Shown: positions 25,653-34,066, counted from the stretch's first letter. The stretch: DNA of 64,000 bases from an uncultured Draconibacterium sp. (GCF_913060805.1 NZ_CAJXTC010000007.1:1-64000), one strand, 5' to 3'. Numbers and translations: made by a program. Notes: a model not told the origin generated them from the letters alone.

Positions 25653-26777
25653 ATGGTTATTGCCGTAAATACTCGTTTATTAATAAAAGGGAAGCTTGAG
25701 GGAATAGGCTGGTTTACTTATGAAACGCTAAAAAGGATGACGATAAATCATCCTGAACATGAGTTTATTTTCATATTCGACAGGCCGTACAATCAGGATT
25801 ATATTTTTGCCGAAAATGTTACGCCGGTAGTTGTTGGACCACCAACACGCCACCCGGTTTTGTGGTATCTTTGGTTTGAATTTCGGATACCAAGGATTCT
25901 GAAAAAATACAAAGCCGATCTTTTTCTTTCGCCCGATGGTTATCTTTCGCAACGCACAAAAGTGCCGCAGTTGGGCGTAATTCACGACATTAACTTTGTG
26001 CACCGTCCCGATGATTTGCCTTGGCTAAAAGCTAAATATTACAATCATTATTTTCCGAGATTTGCCCAGCTGGCTAAACGGATCGCCACGGTTTCGTTTT
26101 ATTCAAAAGAAGATATTACCCGTTCGTTTAAAGTAGACTACGACAAAATTGACGTGGTTTACGACGGAATTAACCAGATTTTTGAGCCCATCTCGGAAGA
26201 GGATAAAATGAAGGTGCGCTCCATGTTTACCAAGGGCGCTGAATATTTTCTGTTCGTTGGAGCCTTGCATCCGCGGAAAAATGTTTGTGGTTTGCTAAAG
26301 GCTTTTGATGCCTTTAAAAGTGTGGTTGCCGATGGAACAAAACTGGTAATTGTTGGCGGCGAAATGCATAAAACGGGAGATATTTTTGAAACCTACGAAA
26401 ATATGCGCCATAAAGATGATGTGGTGTTTACGGGGCGGGTAACAACAGCCGATCTGCACGACATTTTTGGGGCCGCAATGGCGCTTACTTTTGTTCCGTT
26501 TTTCGAAGGTTTTGGAATTCCGGTGGTGGAGGCCATGAGTGCCGGTGTTCCGGTAATTTGTTCCAATACTACATCGATTCCCGAAGTTGGTGGCAACGCC
26601 GTATTGTATGCCGACCCGTTAAAAATCGATCAGATTACCGATGCGATGATTAAGTTGCACAAAGACGTCGATTTGCGAACAGAACTGGTGGAAAAGGGAT
26701 ATCTACAGAAAAATAAATTTAGTTGGGACGAAACCGCGCGTTTGCTGTGGATGAGCGTTGAAAAGAGTCTACAGTAA
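25653..26777 (+). CDS. GT4-family glycosyltransferase
   Basis: 374 residues from the ATG at 25653; the ten codons before it do not match the GT4 N-terminus, which begins near the I-A-V-N-T-R strand. GT-B fold: N-terminal domain with G-I-G-W-F-T and H-D-I-N-F; C-terminal domain with F-V-G-A-L-H-P-R-K-N near 205, V-F-T-G-R-V near 255 and the E-x7-E motif F-E-G-F-G-I-P-V-V-E near 285-294. Resembles mannosyl/rhamnosyl-type transferases of surface-polysaccharide synthesis. Divergent from the flippase gene across a gap of about 100 bp. Donor and acceptor are not predictable. Confidence 0.88.
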   Translation: MVIAVNTRLLIKGKLEGIGWFTYETLKRMTINHPEHEFIFIFDRPYNQDYIFAENVTPVVVGPPTRHPVLWYLWFEFRIPRILKKYKADLFLSPDGYLSQRTKVPQLGVIHDINFVHRPDDLPWLKAKYYNHYFPRFAQLAKRIATVSFYSKEDITRSFKVDYDKIDVVYDGINQIFEPISEEDKMKVRSMFTKGAEYFLFVGALHPRKNVCGLLKAFDAFKSVVADGTKLVIVGGEMHKTGDIFETYENMRHKDDVVFTGRVTTADLHDIFGAAMALTFVPFFEGFGIPVVEAMSAGVPVICSNTTSIPEVGGNAVLYADPLKIDQITDAMIKLHKDVDLRTELVEKGYLQKNKFSWDETARLLWMSVEKSLQ

Positions 26778-26839
26778 CAGTTTTCAGTTGCAGTTAAAAA
26801 CAATTTATCAGTTTAACAATTTGTCAATTTGGCCGTTTC

Positions 26840-27451
26840 ATGAATAAACAAAAACTACTTCCCTTTTATAATAAGAATACCATTGAAGCCGGTTGCGACG
26901 AAGCCGGACGGGGCTGTTTGGCCGGGCCCGTATTTGCCGCCGCGGTAATTCTTCCGGCCGACTTTGAGAATGAGCTGCTGAATGACTCCAAAAAATTGAC
27001 TGAAAAACAACGTTACCAGTTGCGTCCGATTGTTGAAGAGCAGGCGCTGGCGTGGGCAGTAGTTGCGGTCGACAACAAGGAAATTGATGAGGTAAATATT
27101 CTGAATGCTTCGTTTTTGGCCATGAACCGGGCGGTTGAAAAGCTACAAACGGTTCCGGAACATTTGCTGATAGATGGTAACCGCTTCCGAACAAAAAGCA
27201 AAATTCCGTACACCTGTATGATTAAAGGCGACGGACGATTTTATTCCATTGCTGCAGCATCAGTACTGGCAAAAACCTACCGCGACGATTATATGGCAGA
27301 GATTCACCAGGAATTTCCCTATTACGATTGGCAAAAGAACAAAGGTTACCCAACAAAAAAACATCGTGCGGCGATAAAAGAACATGGTGCAACCAAATAC
27401 CATCGGATGACCTTTCGTTTGTTGGATGAACAACTTGCGCTTGAATTTTAA
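26840..27451 (+). CDS. rnhB: Ribonuclease HII
   Basis: 203 residues. Removes ribonucleotides and RNA primers from DNA. The N-terminal [13 protein letters not shown] motif supplies the Asp-Glu pair (near 19-20), the next catalytic Asp is in L-L-I-D-G-N-R near 112, and L-N-D-S-K-K-L is present near 49. The C-terminus has the [10 protein letters not shown] block. Full normal length. The 62 bp before it are T/A-rich low-complexity sequence of the CAATTTGTCAATTTGG kind. Confidence 0.95.
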   Translation: MNKQKLLPFYNKNTIEAGCDEAGRGCLAGPVFAAAVILPADFENELLNDSKKLTEKQRYQLRPIVEEQALAWAVVAVDNKEIDEVNILNASFLAMNRAVEKLQTVPEHLLIDGNRFRTKSKIPYTCMIKGDGRFYSIAAASVLAKTYRDDYMAEIHQEFPYYDWQKNKGYPTKKHRAAIKEHGATKYHRMTFRLLDEQLALEF

Positions 27452-27511
27452 ATACTCAAGATAAATAGACTGTTATTGGTATTACGAAAACAATCAATGC
27501 CAATCTAAGGA

Positions 27512-27703
27512 GTGAGGCATCGTTACCATAACGAATGTTGCCTACCCAAGAATTTGGCCATCGTAGTCAGTACGATTGCTGTCCAACCCAGAAGTGGAGC
27601 ATCGTAGTTTGTACGATTGCTGCCTAACTCAAAAGTGGAGCATCGTAGTTTGTACGATTACCGCCCAACTCAGAAGTGGAGCATCGTAGTCAGTACGTTC
27701 GTC
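27512..27703 (+). repeat. 41-bp tandem repeat array of hairpins (about 4.6 units)
   Basis: The conserved CATCG motif recurs at exact 41-bp steps (about 27518, 27559, 27600, 27641 and 27682). Each unit holds a stem: outer AGCA/TGCT, one bulged T, inner TCGTA/TACGA, and a 5-nt loop GTTTG or GTCAG. In the first unit the inner stem is TCGTTA/TAACGA with loop CCA, so a base was added on both sides and pairing was kept. The last unit is cut short and its 3' arm is degenerate. No T-run follows the stems. No transposase is nearby. Confidence 0.9.
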
Positions 27704-27716
27704 AAAAGAGGTATTA

Positions 27717-27760
27717 AACGTTTTTTTTACCCTTCAGGCAACGTTTTTCATTTACCTTGC
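27717..27760 (+). promoter_or_regulatory. Possible ECF-type promoter of the sigma operon
   Basis: Two AACGTTTTT blocks, at 27717 and 27740, each followed by TTTACC. An AAC element is the usual -35 core recognised by ECF sigma factors, so autoregulation is plausible; the -10 part is not clear. Confidence 0.35.
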
Positions 27761-27788
27761 ATTTTAAAGTTGAAAGCAAACAATTCAA

Positions 27789-28328
27789 GTGCAACTCGAA
27801 AAAGTAATTCATAAAGTAAAAAAGGGCGACCGGCGGGCTCAGAAGCTGCTGTTCGATAAATATGTCGACCGCTTGTTTGCTGTTGCCCGGCGTTATGCTG
27901 CTAATGATGAACTGGCAGAGGACGCGCTTTTTCAGGCTTTTATGAAGATCTATACCAAGTTGCCTGAGTTTGAATACATCAACGAGCCGGCGTTGGTAGG
28001 GTGGTTAACGCGCATTGTTATTAACCAAACGCTGATGGACAGGCGAAAGGAACTGAGCACCCTTTATAAAGTGGAAACGCTGGACGAAGAACGACACGAA
28101 ACCAGTTGGATTGAGGAGATGGACGACGGAGCGCTGATTGACCTGGTAAATGAATTGCCGGATGGATACCGAACCGTGTTTTTAATGAATGCTGTGGATG
28201 GTTATGCGCATAAAGAGATTGCCGAGGTGTTGGGAATTTCGGAAAGCACATCGCGGTCGCAATTTTTTAAAGCACGCAAATTTTTACAAAAGAAACTCGC
28301 ACAGGATTATGGACAATCTGGAACATAG
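27789..28328 (+). CDS. ECF-type RNA polymerase sigma factor
   Basis: 179 residues, GTG start. Sigma-70 region 2 occupies about 10-80 (L-F-D-K-Y-V-D-R-L-F, D-E-L-A-E-D-A-L-F-Q-A-F) and region 4 about 120-172 (L-P-D-G-Y-R-T-V-F, H-K-E-I-A-E-V-L-G-I-S-E-S-T-S-R-S-Q). Region 3 is absent, as in group 4 sigma factors. The gene overlaps the next one by 20 bp, the classical arrangement with an anti-sigma factor. Confidence 0.92.
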   Translation: MQLEKVIHKVKKGDRRAQKLLFDKYVDRLFAVARRYAANDELAEDALFQAFMKIYTKLPEFEYINEPALVGWLTRIVINQTLMDRRKELSTLYKVETLDEERHETSWIEEMDDGALIDLVNELPDGYRTVFLMNAVDGYAHKEIAEVLGISESTSRSQFFKARKFLQKKLAQDYGQSGT

Positions 28329-28989
28329 AATAAAAAAGGCTATCGAGTCGAACGATAAAAAAACATCGTTCGCCGGAAAAGAGCAAATGTGGAGCCGCCT
28401 CGATTCTGAAATGAACGGAAGAAAAGGAGTGGCCGCATTCTGGAGAATTGCCGCGGTTTTTCTGGGTTTATTGCTTACGTTGGGCGTTGTTGCTTCGCTG
28501 AACAACCGGGCAAAACAACGTGCAGAAATGGAAAATGTAAAGCACGAAATTACACGATTGCAGCTACTGGTCGACTCATTGCAAACCGTTCCTGCACAAG
28601 TACGAACCGAGGTGCAGGTGGTTGAAAAAGAGAAGGTGGTTTACCGCGACAGGGTGGTGGAAAAGGATGTTCCTGATGAAACAATTAAATGGCAGAAAAA
28701 CTATGAGGATGCAATTGATTCAATGCAAGCACTACAAAATGTAAATGCTGCTTTTAAAGCTGAAATACAAACGCTAAATGAGGAATTGCTTGCTCTAAAA
28801 AACCATGCAGCATCTGAAAGCACGGAGCTTCCTCAGTCTGCAAATCCTTTTGAGCTAAAAAGCGAGCGCGTAGAGTTAGGGCCGCAACAAAAACCGTCGG
28901 TTAAGTCACCGGAAATGGAAATGAAAGTGTTCCAGAAAAACTTTATCGAGAACCGAAATAACCTGAACAGTACGATATTCAAAAAATGA
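28309..28989 (+). CDS. Putative membrane-bound anti-sigma factor
   Basis: 226 residues from the ATG at 28309, which lies inside the sigma gene (20-bp overlap); a longer frame upstream is a shadow of the sigma gene. Residues 1-40 are a charged cytoplasmic segment (H-R-I-K-K-A-I, M-W-S-R-L) like the sigma-binding helix of Bacteroidota anti-sigma proteins, 44-64 form one membrane helix, and 70-170 are a coiled coil that would be periplasmic. It has no recognised ZAS zinc motif. The role is inferred from gene order and topology; I do not recognise a named family. Confidence 0.7.
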   Translation: MDNLEHRIKKAIESNDKKTSFAGKEQMWSRLDSEMNGRKGVAAFWRIAAVFLGLLLTLGVVASLNNRAKQRAEMENVKHEITRLQLLVDSLQTVPAQVRTEVQVVEKEKVVYRDRVVEKDVPDETIKWQKNYEDAIDSMQALQNVNAAFKAEIQTLNEELLALKNHAASESTELPQSANPFELKSERVELGPQQKPSVKSPEMEMKVFQKNFIENRNNLNSTIFKK

Positions 28990-29003
28990 TAAACAAGTAA
29001 ACC

Positions 29004-30032
29004 ATGAAAACAATTATTACAATTTTTCTTTTTCTTTCGCTGGCATTTTCAGCATCGGCAATGGATGGCTATTTTAAAGCCGACACGGTTCGGTATAAAT
29101 TCGACAAAATGCTGATTGAGGTGGCCAGTACCAATGCCGTGAAAAAAACGCCACACAAAATGAGCATGCAGGGCAGGGTGGAACAGATACAAAAAGTGTT
29201 GGCCGAAATGACTGTTGTGCCACCGGCCGATGATGAAATGATCACCATTGCATTTCGTGACCAGGGCGAAGATATGTGGGTGTGGAATTTCAAAGAGATT
29301 GAGTTGTCGCGTAGCAAAAGGAATACCAAAAGCCTGGTGGTTTTCGACGATGGAACCACTTTTGAAAAAGACTTTGGCCGCTACTGCATTTACTTTTCCT
29401 ATCGCGCCATGGAAATGAAAATCTTTGTCGACGATTTGAATGATCTTGACTTTTTTCTCTCCGATGAATTTGATAAGAAAGCACAACAAAGCGAGGATTT
29501 CCTGAAAAAGGAGTACGGCGAAAAGTACAAGAAAGGAATCATTGCCTGGCTCGATTTGCGAGATGACCAGGTGAAAGCTTACTACCAAAGCAACGCTGAA
29601 AAAAATCTTGATATGCTTATCATTTCAGGAGGAATCGGATCGGGCTGGATTAAGAATACTTTTGTTTCGGATGTCAATTTCAGACTGGGTGTTTCGTTTA
29701 GCAAAAAAGGAATGTTCAAAAATCTGTACGCCATTGATTACAGTATGATGTACGATTTCTCCGAGTCGAACGACAACAAGTTTTTTGAACTCAATCACTT
29801 CGTTTCGCTGGCTTGGGAACACAATTTTTCGGATGTTACGGGGCAGGATAAATGGTATGGCTTTTCAGTGGGTTACCTGGTAAAACGCAACAACGACTTC
29901 TTTAAAGACAACACCTTTAGAGTGTCGGTGAACAAGAAGATCAACAATACATTTATGATTAAACCTGAACTTTATTTCAACGACTTCTTTAAAAATGTTT
30001 ATCCGGGAATACGTTTGTCGGTGGCATTTTAA
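29004..30032 (+). CDS. Putative outer-membrane protein of the sigma-factor operon
   Basis: 342 residues with a Sec signal peptide (1-19, cleavage near A-S-A). Residues 25-190 are a mixed soluble domain with many Lys/Glu. From about 205, alternating hydrophobic residues and aromatic girdles suggest six to eight beta-strands, and the protein ends in V-A-F with the C-terminal Phe expected of an outer-membrane barrel. It lies 14 bp after the anti-sigma gene and is probably the effector or sensor of that system. No known family is recognised. Confidence 0.65.
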   Translation: MKTIITIFLFLSLAFSASAMDGYFKADTVRYKFDKMLIEVASTNAVKKTPHKMSMQGRVEQIQKVLAEMTVVPPADDEMITIAFRDQGEDMWVWNFKEIELSRSKRNTKSLVVFDDGTTFEKDFGRYCIYFSYRAMEMKIFVDDLNDLDFFLSDEFDKKAQQSEDFLKKEYGEKYKKGIIAWLDLRDDQVKAYYQSNAEKNLDMLIISGGIGSGWIKNTFVSDVNFRLGVSFSKKGMFKNLYAIDYSMMYDFSESNDNKFFELNHFVSLAWEHNFSDVTGQDKWYGFSVGYLVKRNNDFFKDNTFRVSVNKKINNTFMIKPELYFNDFFKNVYPGIRLSVAF

Positions 30033-30043
30033 ACGGTAGTCTG

Positions 30044-30080
30044 TTATTGAGCGGGTGACTTGGAGTCACCTGCTCAATAA
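30044..30080. terminator. Long inverted repeat between convergent genes
   Basis: 17-nt arms (30044-30060 and 30064-30080) with one central mismatch and loop TGG. It ends one base before the psd stop codon. There is no T-run on either strand, so it may be a roadblock, a transcript-stabilising hairpin or a member of the hairpin-repeat family (outer GAGC/GCTC stem), rather than a typical intrinsic terminator. Confidence 0.6.
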
Positions 30081-30081
30081 A

Positions 30082-31041
30082 TCACAAAAAGGCAATTTGT
30101 TCGCCCATCCGGATGGTGGTTTCCATCCCTTTTTTTGTGTTTTCAATCAGGTCGGCGTCAAACGCGATCGTTCCTTTTTCGAAGAGCAAAACCAATGTTG
30201 AGCCGCCAAAAGCGAAGTAGCCCTTTTCGTCTCCTTTTTCAACTTTTGTTCCGGCCCCGTAGGTTTGAATAATACTACCAACCATAGTTGCGCCCACATC
30301 AACAATCAAAATATCGCCGAAGTTTTCAGTTGAAAGTGTACAGTGTTCGCGTTTGTTTTCGCAGAAAATCTTCAGGCTGCCGCGCAATGCAAGTGGCGAA
30401 ACCGAATAATAATGTCCTTTAATTTTAACCGATTCAGAAGCTTTGCCCGAAGCCGGGAAATGATAGCGGTGATAATCAACCGGTGCTAAGCGAATAATGG
30501 CCATTGCTCCCGCTTCATATTTCTGTGCCAGACTTTCATCGTTAAGGAAGGTCTGCAAATTAAATTCAGAGCCTTTTATAAAAAACGACGGAACATCCTT
30601 CATCGATTGAAAGGCCAGAATCTTGCCGTCGGCCGGAGAAACAACACCTTCTCCCAATGGGCGAGCATCCGGGTTTAGCTTACGATAGAAAAATTCGTTG
30701 AAGGTTTTATAATGCTTAATGTCGCTGAATTCGCATTCGTTTAAATTTATGTGGTGTTCGTTTACAAAATTAGGGATGCGTTTTGCCGAAAGTTTGGAAT
30801 CCATGTACCAACCGCCCATTGCCGAAACAATTTTGCGTTTAACCAACACGTTCAGAGCAGCATTGCCGGTTGCCGATGTGTACAACCATTTCAGCATTCC
30901 TTCGCCGGGAACATTTTCGGTTTTAATTTCCCCGCTTGCTCTTTCTATATATTTTATGGTTTCCATTTTGTTATCCGGCTCAACTTCTTTTTGACAAGAA
31001 ATAAAAGTAAAAAGAAGCAATACCAAACTTAGACGTTTCAT
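30082..31041 (-). CDS. psd: Phosphatidylserine decarboxylase proenzyme, with lipoprotein-like N-terminus
   Basis: 319 residues if started at 31041. It would make phosphatidylethanolamine from phosphatidylserine using a pyruvoyl group formed by self-cleavage. Visible: S-P-A-D-G-K-I (Asp near 138), D-Y-H-R-Y-H-F-P (His pair near 189-193) and the cleavage motif F-G-G-S-T near 277-281. The first 25 residues are unusual: hydrophobic, ending in T-F-I-S-C-Q-K, a good lipobox with Cys16. An alternative ATG at 30966 (M-E-T-I-K-Y-I-E) gives the common cytosolic-start form of 294 residues. The ATG at 31041 lies 6 nt after the rnhA stop, favouring coupled translation of the long form. Which start is used decides whether the enzyme is exported. 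Confidence 0.88.
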   Translation of the reverse strand: MKRLSLVLLLFTFISCQKEVEPDNKMETIKYIERASGEIKTENVPGEGMLKWLYTSATGNAALNVLVKRKIVSAMGGWYMDSKLSAKRIPNFVNEHHINLNECEFSDIKHYKTFNEFFYRKLNPDARPLGEGVVSPADGKILAFQSMKDVPSFFIKGSEFNLQTFLNDESLAQKYEAGAMAIIRLAPVDYHRYHFPASGKASESVKIKGHYYSVSPLALRGSLKIFCENKREHCTLSTENFGDILIVDVGATMVGSIIQTYGAGTKVEKGDEKGYFAFGGSTLVLLFEKGTIAFDADLIENTKKGMETTIRMGEQIAFL

Positions 31042-31047
31042 TTGAAA

Positions 31048-31509
31048 TTATTCCGGTTTATAACCTTCGTCAACTAAAAGATTTGGTTTCATCGAGGCTT
31101 CAACCGCCAGCTCATCACATCGTTCGTTAAGCGGGTTGTTGGCATGGCCTTTTACCCAAACAAACTTAACTACATGCTTTTTATAAATCTCGAGAAAACG
31201 CATCCAAAGATCGGGATTTTTTTTGCCTTTAAAACGCTTCTTCACCCAATTAAACACCCATCCTTTTTCAACCGCATCGGCAACATATTTCGAGTCGGTG
31301 TAAATGGTAACATCGCAGCCTTCAATCTTCAGCGATTCCAGTGCCACAATTACCGCCAGCAACTCCATTCGGTTATTGGTGGTATGTTTAAAACCTTCCG
31401 AAAGTTCTTTGCGGTGAGGTCCCGAAAGCAGCACAATTCCGTAGCCTCCGTTACCCGGGTTTCCGCGGGCTGCACCATCGGTGTATATCGTAATTTTTGG
31501 ACGAGCCAT
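31048..31509 (-). CDS. rnhA: Ribonuclease HI
   Basis: 153 residues. Cuts the RNA strand of RNA-DNA hybrids. The catalytic set is visible: Asp in I-Y-T-D-G-A near 10, Glu in N-N-R-M-E-L near 49, Asp in I-Y-T-D-S-K near 71 and the late Asp in N-E-R-C-D-E-L-A near 134, with the W-V-K-G-H-A-N loop near 120. Normal length. Upstream of, and probably co-transcribed with, psd. Confidence 0.96.
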   Translation of the reverse strand: MARPKITIYTDGAARGNPGNGGYGIVLLSGPHRKELSEGFKHTTNNRMELLAVIVALESLKIEGCDVTIYTDSKYVADAVEKGWVFNWVKKRFKGKKNPDLWMRFLEIYKKHVVKFVWVKGHANNPLNERCDELAVEASMKPNLLVDEGYKPE

Positions 31510-31613
31510 TTGTTGATTTGTATTTTGATTACAAAATAGGGAGTATTATTCTAAATAAGCAAACAATGTTTTGGGTAAGCTTATTGAAAAGCGTTACTTC
31601 TAATTAAGGTAAA

Positions 31614-31642
31614 CAAAAAACCCCGCCAAAATTGACGAGGTT
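31614..31642 (-). terminator. Intrinsic terminator of the S46 peptidase gene
   Basis: Read on the minus strand, a 10-bp stem with G-U pairs (31642-31633 / 31628-31619), loop ATTT, is followed by a T-run. Confidence 0.8.
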
Positions 31643-31665
31643 TTCAATGAATATCTTTAGTTCGC

Positions 31666-33822
31666 TTAGCGAATAATTGTCATTTCATCAATCAGGTTTT
31701 GTGCTCCGGCGTAAATATCAACTACCCAAAGAACAAAACGGATGTCAACGTTAATACAGCGCTGCAGGTTTTCTTCAAAATCAAGGTCGCCACTCATGGC
31801 TTCCCAGTTTCCGTCGAAAGCGATACCGATCAGTTCGCCTTTACCGTTAATAACAGGACTTCCAGAGTTACCACCGGTAATATCGTTGTCGGTGATAAAA
31901 CAAGTGTGCAATTTACCGTCAGCATCGGCATACTCGCCAAAGTCTTTGTCCAACAGCAGCTCTTTCATTCGTTTTGGAACGTCGAACTCGTAATCACCCG
32001 GAATTTCTTTTTCAAGGTAACCGTCGGTGGTTGTGTAATATTTGTACGTTACACCATCGCGCGGATCATAAGGCATTACAGTTCCGTAAGTTAAACGCAT
32101 GGTTGAGTTGGCATCCGGGTAGAATTTTTTGTCAGGTTGCATTTCCATCAAACCGGCAACAAACAATCTTCTACCTTTCAGTAATTTCTCGTTACCTGCC
32201 TGTAATCCCATCGATGTTGAGCGGTACATATCAAAAATGTCGACAGCTGCCTGGAAAGCCATATCTTTCTCCAGCACTTTCAGCGTTGGATTTTCGAGGA
32301 AATCAGCCAATTCTTCTTTGCTGTCGAAAATTGTTTTCTGAAACATTTTTGCGGTGTACTTTTCGTAGTCGCCTTTGTATTTGTTCAGAATTTCAGAATA
32401 GAATGCAGGATAATATTTCGATGAGTTGTTGTCGGCATAAATTTTCATCAGCGCAGCAACGATTTTTTCATCAGTAGCAGCATCGTAATCTTTGAAATAA
32501 CCGTCTAAAGTTCCTTCTAATCTTGCCGCGAATGCCGCAATTCTATCTTTGTTCTCTTCAGGTTTTTTCAACAGATCTGCCAATTGATTTGCACGGTAAG
32601 CAAACATGAAAATTTCGGGTCCGCGCAACAGTGCTTCAGCAGCGTACGACATTGCTTTTTCGGCCTCAACATCCTGATACGATCCTTCGATTAAAGGAAG
32701 TGCTTCGCCGTATTTTGCTTTTCTTTCGGCATTGGCATTTACCCAATTGGTAAATTCTTTTTCCAGCTCTTGTTTCTGAGCAATGATACCCAGTTTAGTC
32801 AACGCTTCATTTTGTCCGATCGCATTTTTGTAGTAGTTGGCACTGCTGGCATGTTTCGACGCGTACTGAATTTTTGCCTTTTGGCTGGTAGCCATATAGT
32901 CAGAAATAATTTCCAGTTTTTTCTCGCGAGCCACAATACGTGCAGTGTTTGTTACTTTCATGGTGTAGTCAATTCCCCACGATGTTTTGTAACGGTTGGT
33001 GCTTCCCGGGTATCCAAATACCATGGCAAAGTCGTTCTCTTTTACGCCTTTTAACGAAATTGGCAAGTGGTGTTTTGGCTGGTAAGGAACATTGTCTTCC
33101 GAATATTCTGCAGGGCTTCCATCAGGAGCGCAATAAATGCGGAACATCGAGAAGTCGTTGGTGTGGCGAGGCCACATCCAGTTATCAGTGTCGCCACCAA
33201 ATTTACCCAACGCTTGCGGAGGTGCTCCTACCAAACGTATATCTTTAAACGTTTCGGTAACGAACAGGAAGTACTGATTGGCATTAAAAAAGTCTCTGAT
33301 GTAAACTTCGTAATGTGTATCACCTTTTGCTTCACGTTCCAACTGGCGGGTGGCTTCATCGATTTTTTGCGCGCGCTCACCTTCGCTCATATCATCGGTA
33401 ACGTTGGCTAAAACTTTGGCGGTAACATCTTCAACCGAAAGAAGAAAAGTAACTGTTTTTCCCGGGTTAGGAAGTTCTTCGTCTTTCGACATAGCCCAGA
33501 AACCATCTTGCAGGTAATCGTGCTCAACGCTCGAGTGTTGCTGAATTTCGCCAAAACCACAGTGGTGGTTGGTTAACAACAACCCGTCTTTCGAAATTAC
33601 TTCGGCAGTACACGATCCGCGGTCGAGTGCTACGATCGCATCTTTCAGGCTCGATTGATTGATGCTGTAAATATCTTCAGCACTCAATTCGCAGCCCATA
33701 TCTTGCATGGTTTTAATGTTCAGTTTGTGAATAAGCGAAGGAAGCCACATTCCTTCTTTTGCAACTGCCGAACCAACCATGAAGATCGATATCAACAGTA
33801 TCAGATTTAATTTTCTCATCAT
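31666..33822 (-). CDS. S46-family dipeptidyl-peptidase (DPP7/DPP11 type)
   Basis: 718 residues from the ATG at 33822 (a second ATG follows at 33819). The promoter lies between this ATG and a longer in-frame start at 33882, which rules the latter out. A signal peptide (about 1-20, V-G-S-A-V-A) directs export to the periplasm. The chymotrypsin-like catalytic set is visible: T-N-H-H-C-G-F with His near 89 and G-N-S-G-S-P with Ser near 652. The residue 18 positions after the Ser is Gly, as in DPP7/DAP BII-type enzymes, whereas the Asp/Glu-specific DPP11 group has Arg there. A DPP7-like preference for hydrophobic P1 is therefore inferred. Full family length. It would supply dipeptides for amino-acid catabolism. 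Confidence 0.93.
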   Translation of the reverse strand: MMRKLNLILLISIFMVGSAVAKEGMWLPSLIHKLNIKTMQDMGCELSAEDIYSINQSSLKDAIVALDRGSCTAEVISKDGLLLTNHHCGFGEIQQHSSVEHDYLQDGFWAMSKDEELPNPGKTVTFLLSVEDVTAKVLANVTDDMSEGERAQKIDEATRQLEREAKGDTHYEVYIRDFFNANQYFLFVTETFKDIRLVGAPPQALGKFGGDTDNWMWPRHTNDFSMFRIYCAPDGSPAEYSEDNVPYQPKHHLPISLKGVKENDFAMVFGYPGSTNRYKTSWGIDYTMKVTNTARIVAREKKLEIISDYMATSQKAKIQYASKHASSANYYKNAIGQNEALTKLGIIAQKQELEKEFTNWVNANAERKAKYGEALPLIEGSYQDVEAEKAMSYAAEALLRGPEIFMFAYRANQLADLLKKPEENKDRIAAFAARLEGTLDGYFKDYDAATDEKIVAALMKIYADNNSSKYYPAFYSEILNKYKGDYEKYTAKMFQKTIFDSKEELADFLENPTLKVLEKDMAFQAAVDIFDMYRSTSMGLQAGNEKLLKGRRLFVAGLMEMQPDKKFYPDANSTMRLTYGTVMPYDPRDGVTYKYYTTTDGYLEKEIPGDYEFDVPKRMKELLLDKDFGEYADADGKLHTCFITDNDITGGNSGSPVINGKGELIGIAFDGNWEAMSGDLDFEENLQRCINVDIRFVLWVVDIYAGAQNLIDEMTIIR

Positions 33823-33853
33823 ATTATTAATTGTTCTATTCAAAAAATTTGTG

Positions 33854-33882
33854 CAAATATAGTTTTTCAAAATACTTGACAA
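33854..33882 (-). promoter_or_regulatory. Promoter of the S46 peptidase gene
   Basis: Minus strand: TTG (33882-33880), 18-bp spacer, TATATTTG (33861-33854). Transcription would start near 33847, fixing the translation start at 33822 or 33819. Confidence 0.7.
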
Positions 33883-33952
33883 CGTGATTTATATCTCTTT
33901 TGTCCTTCGGTTTAACAGAAAGGAAGACATTATAGACTTTAATTATTAGGTC

Positions 33953-33987
33953 AATTTACAGGAGCACTTTTAACTTTCCTGTAAATT
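33953..33987. promoter_or_regulatory. Perfect 11-bp inverted repeat in a divergent promoter region
   Basis: AATTTACAGGA (33953-33963) and its exact reverse complement (33977-33987), 13-nt spacer. It lies between two divergent genes, where no terminator is needed, so an operator or a leader hairpin is more likely. Confidence 0.5.
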
Positions 33988-34066
33988 TTGGTCCGGTTTT
34001 AACATTTGTATTTGAAATGCTATCTGAATTACACGAATTACATTATATTGAAAATAAAAAATTGAT

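Larger units (their letters stand above)
27452..27788. other. 337-bp intergenic region between rnhB and the sigma factor gene
   Basis: More than half is the 41-bp tandem hairpin array (listed separately). The last ~85 bp carry two AACGTTTTT blocks 23 bp apart (27717 and 27740) followed by TTTACC, which may be the sigma-factor promoter. A 65-codon open frame through the array (27617-27814) is repeat-derived and not a gene. Confidence 0.6.

Noticed and set aside
27512-27703. CRISPR array
   Set aside because: Units are contiguous 41-bp tandem copies without unique spacers, and no cas gene is in the window.
27617-27814. 65-codon ORF through the 41-bp array
   Set aside because: Open only because of the repeat period, with no start signal; it overlaps the sigma-factor start.
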